From Tetrahymena thermophila SB210 (Eukaryota > Ciliophora > Oligohymenophorea > Hymenostomatida > Tetrahymenidae), in assembly GCF_000189635.1 (NCBI RefSeq), contig NW_002476357.1, positions 36,847 to 100,846 on the forward strand: 64,000 bases of DNA. Reading direction: 5' to 3'. The notes under the pieces are model-generated. The model made no database searches. It saw only the letters and a program-made list of their open reading frames with translations, and was not told the DNA's origin. This document shows, piece after piece, positions 51,794 through 61,476 of the stretch (the first letter of the stretch is position 1; every line of letters starts with the position of its first letter). Position numbers and translations under genes: made by a program.

Positions 51794-54042
51794 ATGCTAT
51801 AAAAGAACTAACATTTTAACAACCTAGAACATGCAATTAATTTTTATGATTAATTTCATTTATTTATTTATTTTTATTATTTAAAATAGTTTTTAAATTC
51901 TAGTTTATAACTTCACACAGATCTTCAAATTGACCTTAGGTAATCAATCAATCAATCTTAAATATTAGTTTTTTTTATTACTTATCTTTAACAATTTAAT
52001 TCTTTTAATTTTACTTATAAATTTATTTAATATTATTTTATATAAATTTATTTATTTAAATATTGTATATATTTCTTAATTTATTTGAATTTTTATTTGG
52101 AAATTATTTATTTATTTATTTATTTTAATATAATTAATTTTGCTATTAAAATAAAACATGAATAAAGGTCTTGTAACTTAGTTAGATAAAATTTATAAAA
52201 CCTTTTCTCTGGAATAACTGAATGCACATAACTTTAAATTTTAAATCTTAATCTTGAGTGAATAAAATTTAAATTGCTTTACTATTTTAAAATTAATTTA
52301 AAAAACTAACATGATCGATCAATAAATTTTTAAAAATTCTTTTATTGAAAGTTTTTAAATTCTTTTTACATTCAAAAATACAATTTATTAAAGCTAAAAA
52401 ATATAAATAAAAATTAATAAAGGTCAAATAAAATGGGAAAAAATAGCTTAGTAGGATTTGACACTGCTTTAGTAAAGTGCTTAAAGCTCTAAAGTTTAAC
52501 ATTGAATCTAAAGTAGAAAATATTTCTTTACTATTTTAAATTGAAAAAATAATTTTTTTTAATTTTAATTTTTTTGCATTAAAGTAAAATATTGATTTAT
52601 TTATTTACTTATTAATATTAAAAATATTAAAAGATTCAACAAGGTTAGTTAAGAAGATTTATAAATTTTAGGTTTTACATTATAAAAGCTAGCTGCACTA
52701 TAAAATTTAGCTATAAATCTTGAGTAAAAAAGTTTCTTTTTTTATATTTTTAAGAAACATAATTAAGAATAATAGATACTAAGAATTAATTGTTTTAATC
52801 TCCTTCTACCTCTTATTTTAGAATTATTTATATATATTTTTTTATTTAAACTAAATTAATTTTAATTTTTCATTAATAACGATATTTACAATAATAAAAA
52901 AAATAAAAAGATAGAATACAATAAAGGTCAAAGGTATTTAAAATTTATGCTAGGGATTATAAAAGTGCTCTAATCTATCAAATTTGACCCTTAACCTCAG
53001 GTAAATAAAATCCACTAATAAATTTGTTATTTGTTTATTAAAAGCAACCATAAATGAAATAAAACTTAACTAGTAATATAATATTATTTAAGAATTAAGA
53101 TTAATTATGATTAATAATAATAAATGAATATTTTAATTTTCATTAACTTTCTTAATTATTTTATTTATTTCTCCTTTATATTTATTATATTAATCTAATT
53201 TAATTCATTTTAAAACCCACATTTTTTTAATAAAATTTTTTTATATAATGAATGTTTTAATAATATTTTTCCTTTTTTTGACAACAAATACATGAATAGA
53301 ACTAATTAAACTAGTGATGAAGGTACATAATCCTTGGGCTCAGCTTTAAAGAAATGTGAAAAACTATCAAGCATATCACTCAATCTTTAGTAAAAAATTA
53401 TAAGTTACTTTGCCTTTATTTATTTATATTCTAATGTATAAATTTTATTAAGAAATTAGAGAAAATATACCAAAAAATTGCATTATTTTTTATTTAATAT
53501 CTTGTATTTTTAATTGATTAAAAAATTTAATTTTTTAAAAGATTCAATCTTATTCGTGACAATGGAGTTTTGGGTCTAAGATCTGCTTTAGAAAACAATA
53601 AAAAAATCTTAAATTTAAGTCTTAATCTTGAGTAATAAGCTTTTTTAATTTTCCTAAGAATTTATGGATGCATGTGCTTTATCTAAAAAATATTTAAAAG
53701 ATATTTTTATCTTTTTTTTCTAGATTTATTTTAATTCTCAAATTTGATAATTTATGGCATGTATTTTCATAAATTTTAATGATTTAAAATTAAGGCAAGA
53801 ATTTTTATTAATTATTTGCTATTCTTTAATATTATTTCTGAATAAAGCTGAGTATTTTATTTAATTATGATAAAAGAATCAATTATATTGGTGAAAAGGG
53901 AGCACTAGGCTTAGTTAATTGTTTATTAAGCTGTACTAATCTGAATAGCTTGACATTTTATTTCAGGTTAAATAATTTATTTCATTATCAACATGCAATT
54001 TCTATCAAATCATCCAAAAATGTTCTTGTTTTTAGTAAAATA

Positions 54043-54077
<35 letters not shown>

Positions 54078-54299
54078 GAAAACTTGAATTTATTTAAATT
54101 ATTTTTTTAATTTGAAGTGTTTTTTGAATCTATCAATCTATTTATTCAAAAAATAAAAATAGAACTTTCTTTGAAATTAATTAATCAATTTATATTATAT
54201 TTATAAAGATACAATTCAACGAATTAAAAATTGAAAGCAATATTAAGAAACAAACTTCTGAAATTAATGAGATTAGTTGTTTAAAGAGTATACCTGTGA
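51794..54299 (+). CDS. LRR-5: short, diverged split-exon leucine-rich repeat protein
   Basis: Predicted 269-aa LRR protein with the same gene plan as LRR-1 to LRR-4 but low sequence identity. Exons: 51794-51832 (MLQKNQHFNNLEH), 51890-51939 (FLNSSLQLHTDLQIDL), seven LRR exons of exactly 90 nt (52168-52257, 52423-52512, 52634-52723, 52911-53000, 53300-53389, 53542-53631, 53877-53966) and terminal exon 54209-54299 (KLKAILRNKLLKLMRLVV, TGA). Total 810 nt, in frame. Examples are LVGFDTALVKCLKLQSLTL and GLVNCLLSCTNLNSLTF. The expected donor after exon 1 reads GCAATT instead of GTAATT; the 57-base first intron is also a multiple of three and open. Exon lengths have been held at 90 nt despite strong divergence, which argues for a functional gene. 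Confidence 0.8.
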
Positions 54300-54701
54300 T
54301 TAATTTTATAAAGAGTATATATATATATTATTTTAAATAAAAGTATTTATTTGTCTTTCATTTATAAATACAAATTAATTAATATTTTAGAATAAATTTA
54401 AAAATAATTAAAATATATTTTTTCATTTAAATATTTGGCATATCAAATAAATATTTTATTAGTTATACAATTAATTTATTTATAAAAAACTAAAAAATTA
54501 AAATAAAAAAATTTTATTGCTCAAAATTTTTTTGCTTCTATGTTTTCATTTACACTCTTTCGTAATATGTAATAAAAATTATTTGTTTTAGCTTGGTTTA
54601 TAACAAAAAAAACGAATAATAGCTATGTATTTAATAAGAGACAAAAATAACAAATAGAAATATTTAAAAATAATACTTTAAGTACATAATAATCAAACAA
54701 G
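54300..54701. other. Intergenic
   Basis: AT-rich sequence with a short TA run after the LRR-5 stop. Nothing supported. Confidence 0.5.
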
Positions 54702-55920
54702 TCAATCAAAATATAAATCTACAATGCACTTTTGTAAGCTAATATTAAATAGGCCTTAAATTAATTTTTTTTTAAATATAGCAATTTTCAGCAAGATTTA
54801 GTCTTGCTATTCTACAAGAGACTAATAGGTTTTATTTACGAATAAATGCTTTTGATTTAAAATATTAGGTATTTGAACATATTCAAATTAAAAATTAGTT
54901 TAGTCTTATTAATTATTAACTAAGTATAAACCAAGTTAAAAATATTTCTTGACTCGATTAATTTACTCAATAGAATAAATTTGTTCTTTTAGATTATCAT
55001 CTGAATAAATTCTAAAATCATTATTTTCATAGTTCAGTAAAATCAACTAACTACTCATATAATACATATACATTATTATATCAATATATTTTACTTTTGA
55101 AAAATAAGAATTTAAATTTATTTCAGCAAGAGGGCCTTCTTCACTCAAATCACCAAAACAATGGCATTTGTAATCATTTTAACTACTAACATCATGCCAA
55201 ATTTCATGATTAATCGAAACAAAAAGTTAAAAGACTTAAATTCTAGTTTGTGGGGATTACTTTAATATTGTTTAAAGATCTTCTATATTTGAAGTAATTT
55301 TGTATTTTATATATGAATTGCAACATCTATATATTAAAATTTGCTTCTAGAGTATCTAAGTAAATACTATTAAGTTAATTAAAATTAAGTTTAAATGGAT
55401 TCATAATGATCACCTAATAATCTTTTTCATATATTCTATTTAAAATTTAATTCTTCATAATATATTTTAAGTGACATTAAAAGCTCAATATTCACTTTTA
55501 ATTTTTTGTTCAAATCTTCAAAGTTAAGTTCTTTATCTATATCCTCATACAAAGATAAATCATGCTCTGTTTTTTCTTAATTTGAAGATTTTTATTCTTA
55601 TTGCAAACAATTTTCCAATTCTCCTAAATTTAACTTTTCAAGAATTTTAACTTTTTTGAATATGAATAAAATTAGATTTTTTAAAAGTTAACTTATAAGC
55701 TTAAACAAGCTTTAAATATCGTCGATTTAATCATATTCAAGCCCTGCTGTTAAATTAGCATATTTTTCATCATTCATGTCATACAAAAGACAAGAATTAT
55801 ACTGCGAATACAAGTCTAGTGTTTATTTAAAAGTACCTCTTGAATTTTGTATTTGCCTTGCCTATAACTAATTTTAAAAATTCGCTATATTCTTTTAATT
55901 GAATTAGTTTCATTATCTAT
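54702..55920 (-). pseudogene. Frameshifted gene remnant, possibly distant from the TRIM-like family
   Basis: Coding-like text continues across three frames. Frame one runs from about 55900 (TLDLYSQYNSCLLYDMNDEK, then a Glu/Lys/Leu-rich coiled-coil-like part) to a TGA at about 55440. A second frame covers about 55440-55360, and a third resumes (INHEIWHDVSSQNDYK ... KKYFQLGLYLVNNQ) to TGA at 54702-54704. No GT...AG pairs explain the shifts well. The order coiled coil then beta-rich domain resembles the TRIM-like genes but no clear sequence match was seen, and no Cys/His finger is visible. An unrecognised multi-exon gene is the alternative. Confidence 0.5.
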
Positions 55921-56191
55921 TTGTCTTATTAAATATAATAATTTCTGAATATATTTTGACTTAGCGCGAAAAAAGAAATCAAGATTAATTATTTCAAAGA
56001 ATTAATTAATAAATAATTAATTTTTTCTTTTAAAATAAATAAAAATGTTGATAATATTATAAAATAAAAATCTATTATAAATTAAAAATAAATATAATTT
56101 CTTAAATTAAATTTTTATATTAAAAAATTATAAAATAAATATTTTTCAAAAAAAAGCAAAATAAAATCATTAAATTTATTAATCTATTTTA

Positions 56192-56257
56192 TAGCAAATC
56201 CAGGAATTAAATTCTTAATTCGCCACTTCCATAAGAATTTAATACCTGGAATTGCTA
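56192..56257. repeat. Hairpin with 26-base arms
   Basis: tagcaaatccaggaattaaa and onward (56192-56217) pairs with 56232-56257, with 24 of 26 positions matching and a 14-base loop (attcgccacttcca). This is more GC-rich and far better paired than the surrounding DNA. It could be a short foldback element or a structured RNA; not identified. Confidence 0.65.
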
Positions 56258-56275
56258 TATTTTATCGTTTTTATT

Positions 56276-57165
56276 CCCTTATTTAATTAAATAATTGATT
56301 TTGAATTATTTATTATCAAAACTCTTCTTCAATATTGGTAAAATAAGAGCGCGGTAAAAGAAATGCACTAAACTAATATTGATTTTTAGTTATTTTTCTC
56401 AAAATTTGTACTCAACATCAATAAAATATGAGACTGACTGTAAAAAAAATTTGTTCAATACTGTAAAAATAAATATTTATTTATCAACTTGTATTATTAT
56501 CTAAGAGTATAATAAATTAATTCAAACATAAAATACTAAAAACACTTTATAAATGAGCTTTATATTGTTTTAAATTTAAAATAATAATAAAAACACAATT
56601 CGAGCCTAATTAAATTCATAAAATTATAAAGGATTTACATATTAATATTTTTATCTTCTTTCTTACTTTTTTTAATTAAATAATTGATTTTGAATTATTT
56701 ATTCTCAAAACTCTTCATCAGTATTGGTAAAATATGAGCGCGGTAAAAGAATTTGTTTAATACACTAAACTAATATAATTTTTAATTATTTTTCTCAATA
56801 TTTGTACTCAACATTTATAAGATAAGAGACTGTAAAAAAGAGTTGGTTTAATATAGTAAAAATAAATACCTATTTATCGATTTATATATTAGCGAAGAGA
56901 ATAATAAATGAATTCAAAGATAAAATATTTACAACACTTTATAAAAGAGTTTTATATTGTTTTAAATTTAAAATAATCAATTTGAGTTTAATTCTAAAAA
57001 AAATTATAAAAGATTTTCAAATAAATTAATATTTTTGCCCTCTTGCTTCTTTTTTATTTAAATAATTTATTTAGAATTATTTATTCTCAAAACTCTTCAT
57101 CAATACTGATAGAATATGAGAGCGGTAAAAAAGATTTATTTAATACAGAGAAAATAAATACCTAA
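56276..57165. repeat. Tandem direct repeat, period about 385 bp, 2.3 copies
   Basis: Units carry gaattatttattctcaaaac, tcttcatcaatattggtaaa and tatgagcgcggtaaaag in order. The ctcttc landmark falls at 56322, 56711 and 57093. The repeat ends about 65 bases before the ATG of the large plus-strand gene and so forms its whole upstream region. Confidence 0.75.
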
Positions 57166-57229
57166 TTTCTAATAATTAATTAATTAATAATTAAAAAGAA
57201 AAAATTATCAAAAAATATCTAAAATATCT

Positions 57230-60200
57230 ATGATTGACTTAGAACAAAGTAATAAGGAATTGAAAAAAAGTTAAAAGGTTTTGCAAGAAAGCTACATAAC
57301 TCTATGCCTAAAATTAATTAAGCCATCTATCTAATTAAAAGAATTCATTTAGATCCAGAATAGCAGAGAAGACATCTTGGTTATCTAGTAAAACTAACTT
57401 GGGTATTTAAAAGTTTATGATTAACTTGTAAAATAAAATAAAATGCTGATCATATGTTTGTCTGAAGACTTTGAGAAATACAATCTCTTCTATCAAGAAA
57501 TAACTAATTAGTGCTTAAGGAGTGATATGATCTTAAAAATGATTGACTAATACTATTTAGACACTGACAGGCTTTTTTACGTTTTTGAAATGGAGTGCTT
57601 CGATTTTACTTTGACTTAATTTAAAAATAGATTCCAATTGGAACATTAAATGACCTAGAAAATACAAAATTTTGTCTAAAAATTTTACTAATAAAATGTT
57701 GAAATATTTTATCAAAAGAATTTTAAAGATCTTCAAGAATATTTTGTATAGATAAATAGCAATAACTAGTTGATAGTCAAATTTAATTTAATTGATCCTA
57801 ATTGGGATTTTGAATCTTATTTTTAGAAACATCAGATTGTAGGTTCTACTAACATTAATTTCTCAAAAACAACATCACTGTTATCTGAAGAAGATTTAGA
57901 AAATAAGATTGAATAGAAAGAATAAGAACTTATTGAAGAAATTTAATACTCAAATAATGAAATTCTTGACATGATTAATGGATTTTAAGATTATTTTAAT
58001 AATTACGTATAAAAAAAAGAGTTTCTGAAATATGTTTAAAATCTTCATGGAAATGTTCTTAGATATCACCCTTTGGAAATTTTTGAAGTTATTCAAAATC
58101 ATCCATTGTATGATCAATTCAAATTTGAAATTTCGAATTAATCTATGTTTGAATTACATGCTTATAAAAGAGATAAAGTCATTATTCTGCAAGGATTTAG
58201 CCATTAAAATCTATCATAAGCTGAAGAATAACTTTCATTATATAATAAGTTATTATCAAATCCATTATTTACCAAAAATACATCAATTATTAGTGCAGAA
58301 TTACTAATGTTTGAGAAATAAAGCTATGTTTTAGTGGAAAAAATGCTTATTGAAAAATCATAAAAATAAAATTGCTGCTTTTTAAAAAATGAAAGCTGCT
58401 TTGAAGAAATTCAAAGTCTAATTCATCTAAGTTATGAGCTTTTTACTATTTGTGGTTTGCAAATAACTAAAATTAATCCTTCAACTCTTTTTCGATTAAA
58501 TAAATAAGGTTATAATTAGTTGTATGATAATGCAATAAAAATTATTTAAGATGGCAATTTTTATAAATAAACAAAACAGAATATTAACTTCTATTAAAAA
58601 AATAGAAGTTATTTTGAATCTAAACTAGAAGAGGTAAAAAGCAACACAGCAGCTATGTAGATGGATTTAGAATCTTTGTAAATTTAACCAAATTTTTAAA
58701 TTTAATAATAAAGAGTAAAAGACATTTTTAAATATGATTTATATCATTTTTAAGAATAAACTTTAAATGATGAAAATATGCAATAAGAAATTAATCTAAC
58801 ATAAAATGTTAATATCGATTGTACTATCCATTAAGAAATTAATGACATTGTAAAAAAGCATATAATTGATCAAATAAAACTTGATTTTCTAATAGACTAA
58901 ATTGACTTAAATGATTTTTCACATTAATATATTGAAATTATCAATATAAATTTAAAAAATAGCTATTCTTTCAAATAATTGTTAGAAGAAAAAAGCTATG
59001 AGAAGAGCATGTTTTTCATTTTAATTAAAATTTTTTTTGATCAAATCTCTAAAAACTCTTTAGAAGGTGTGAAAGCTGCTTTTGATAACATATCTGTTGG
59101 ATTTTATAATTATAACAGCATTGCCTACTTAAAGGATACATACCTTAAAAATAAAAATTTAATGGACATTTTTATATCTAAAAATAATTTGAAAAAAATA
59201 AAAGTTGTAATAAGAAAATAAAAAAGTTATTAAGAGTATTCAGATAGTAGTAATCGAAGAGAATATTTTGATTTATCAGAATTATCTATTTTAAATATCA
59301 AATGTATTTTCAGTCTTTAGCAAAAAAACAACTAATTAGAAATATCTTCACTAAGATTACCTGTAAATTATTTTTAAAAAAATTACATTGATAGTAAACT
59401 AAGAATTTTTAAATTTGATAATGTATAATTATGTGAAAAATATTCTCAATATAATGATTTATACCAATTAAAATCTTGGTTAATAAAGAGTTAATCTAAA
59501 TTAGCTATTTTTACTATAAATCAATAAGAGTTCAGTTTAAATTAAATAATAAACCAAAATATTTTATCAAGCAGCTAATGTGAATTAATAAATAATAAAA
59601 AATTTGAAATTTAAGTGTTTGAATTTTAATATGATTTACCTTATTAAATGAAAATTTTGATAGTTAATTAGCAAGTCTTCTGTTTAATTGGATATTAAAA
59701 CTATATGTTGATAAAATGGTAGTAGTGTGAATCACTAAATAAAATATTGAACCTTGAAGTGGACTACTAAGTTATGTTTAGTATTTTTGGACGAGATGCC
59801 ATTAATTACCTCAAATAAGACAAATCTCTTAAGATTTAATAAATATTTATTAGCTAACTTTAACATTTATAGACACTAAATTTATAATATATTCATGAAA
59901 AAAATTTTTATTTTAATTTAGATTTTTGCAGGTAAATAACAGAATTAAATTTAGAGCTTTATACAATTAATGGTAATCTTCCCTATATTGACAATATTTT
60001 AGAATAAATAAATAAAACATAAGTTAATAAAATTTAAATATTTTGTGTTTCATATGATAATGTAGATATTGAACCATTAGATTTATTCACATTATACAGA
60101 ATTAAAAGGCTTTTAAGCTTTCATGTAAACAAAAGCACTTTAGAAGATACCAGAGATGAAGATGATTATTATAAGCGATATTCTTAAAGAAACTATTTTG

Positions 60201-60235
60201 TAGAAATGATTGAAAAAAATGAATTCATTTTTTGA
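57230..60235 (+). CDS. Large protein with degenerate kinase-like N-terminus and LRR-like C-terminus
   Basis: Single-exon frame, 1001 aa, stop TGA at 60233-60235; many TAA/TAG read as Gln. Residues about 45-115 resemble a protein-kinase N-lobe: QLGYLKVYD, then a LIICL strand where the VAIK lysine is expected, QEI as an alpha-C-like Glu, and a hinge-like YVFEMECFDFTL. The ATP-binding Lys and the HRD/DFG motifs were not found, so if kinase-related it is a pseudokinase. The middle is Gln/Asn-rich with coiled-coil character. Residues about 860-980 have LRR-like spacing (LQHLQTLNLQ, CRQITELNLEL, YRIKRLLSFHV). No signal peptide or membrane span. The start is the first ATG, directly after a tandem repeat. 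It lies between LRR-5 and LRR-6 on the same strand, which may not be chance given its LRR-like tail. The kinase assignment is tentative. Confidence 0.7.
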
Positions 60236-60449
60236 CCTAAAATTAAATAATATTATTATATTTATTTTATTGTTTCTCTTTATTTTTATTTTAGTAAAGC
60301 ATTTTAAATTAATTTTCTAGAATGAATGTAATTTTTTTAAGTTATTAATTTAAAACAAACCTTTCATAAAATTGTTTTAATGATAAATTCCATTTTTTTT
60401 TAAATATAAAGATGATATAATTAGCAAAAAAACATAAATTATTTTTCAA

Positions 60450-60700
60450 TCAAAATTTTTAAAAATGCTAAACTAATAAAAATTTTTAATTATTTTGCTT
60501 CTCAAGCTTCCTCATGACCTATTACTATTAGGAATAGATGGCATCAATCAAGATATTCATGATATTTTTTGATTCTCTCAAAATATTTTTTGAAGTAGAT
60601 TGTTCAAATTTAAATTGGGCTTGAGACTAGACTGGATTGATGTTTTATAAAATCTTCTAAAGATGGATTGCTTTAAAATTATTCCATATTGAAAGTCTAA
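60450..60700 (-). pseudogene. Possible 3' exon fragment of an unknown gene
   Basis: A minus-strand frame open for about 80 codons (NINPVQSQAQFKFEQSTSK ... QQQQVMRKLEKQNNQ) ends in TGA at 60450-60452. An acceptor-like TTTTTTTAG precedes it. There is no start and no upstream exon; the sequence beyond about 60800 is repeat. Composition looks protein-coding (Lys, Gln, Asn, Ser) but this is weak evidence. Confidence 0.25.
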
Positions 60701-60799
60701 AAAAATATTTTCTAAAATACGTTTTTAAAATAAATTTAAATTAAAAATTTCATTAAATTATTAAATTACATACAAAATTTTAGTTTCAATTTTGATAAA

Positions 60800-60960
60800 A
60801 TATTATAGCAAGATTCCATTAAAAAATTCCGTCGTTTGGAATTAATTTATAATGAAATAGATTTTTTAATTATTTATTAAAAAATCAGATTTTTATATTT
60901 TATAATAGAATTAAAATTAATATTTTAATTTATTATAATTTCAAAAATACATAATTTTTT
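60800..60960. repeat. Dispersed repeat, inverted copy of 48335-48485
   Basis: tatagcaagattccattaaa and aattccgtcgtttgg (60800-60845) are the reverse complement of the 48448-48485 segment, and the adjacent AT-rich part also matches. The two copies are about 12 kb apart in opposite orientation. Confidence 0.6.
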
Positions 60961-61076
60961 TACATCAAAATTTTTAAACAAAATTTAGCAAAATTTAAAA
61001 ATTTTAATGTAAAAAAATTATATTAGAAATTACAATAAATTAAATTATTAATTATAATTTTATTATAAAATATAAA
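60880..61076. mobile_element. Foldback element, arms of about 80-90 bases
   Basis: tatattttataatagaatta ... catcaaaattttta on the left is the inverted copy of taaaaattttaatg ... taattttattataaaatata on the right, around a spacer of about 20 bases containing aaatttagcaaaatt. The left arm is also part of the dispersed repeat shared with 48335-48485. Probably a non-autonomous inverted-repeat element. Confidence 0.55.
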
Positions 61077-61358
61077 AATATATTTCTTAATAAGAGGAAC
61101 AATAATTAGAGATATTATAAATATTCCAAAAATAAAATACAGAGCTAAACAGAAAAATCTATTTAAAAACATTATTTTTATAATATTTAAGAACATTAAC
61201 TACTAGAATTTTTTCAAATATAACTAAATGAATAACTGACCATCTATAATTCCTACTATATATATTTTTAAGTATATCTTTTAAATACAAATATTCAGTT
61301 TAAATAATGAATATTAAATAATTTTTCTGTGATATCTATCTCTTCATAAAACCAAATA

Positions 61359-61417
61359 TATAAATTAATATTTGATAATTAATTAATTATTATATTTATT
61401 TGTTCTTTTTATCCATT
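61359..61417 (+). promoter_or_regulatory. Conserved 5' flank block of LRR-6
   Basis: tataaattaatatttgataa ... tatttatttgttctttttat is the plus-strand form of the block found upstream of LRR-1 to LRR-4, about 60-120 bases before the ATG. Confidence 0.4.
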
Positions 61418-61476
61418 TATAATTAATTAATTAAATTTCATAAATTGCTAAACAATATTTTTGAAAAAATAAATAA

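Larger units (their letters stand above)
60236..61476. other. Intergenic with repeats
   Basis: Contains the open fragment at 60450-60700, the dispersed repeat at 60800-60960, the foldback at 60880-61076, and the 5' flank of LRR-6. Confidence 0.5.

Noticed and set aside
58032-58307. 91-codon plus-strand frame
   Set aside because: It is out of frame with the 1001-aa gene, which reads through the whole region. Its apparent length is by chance.
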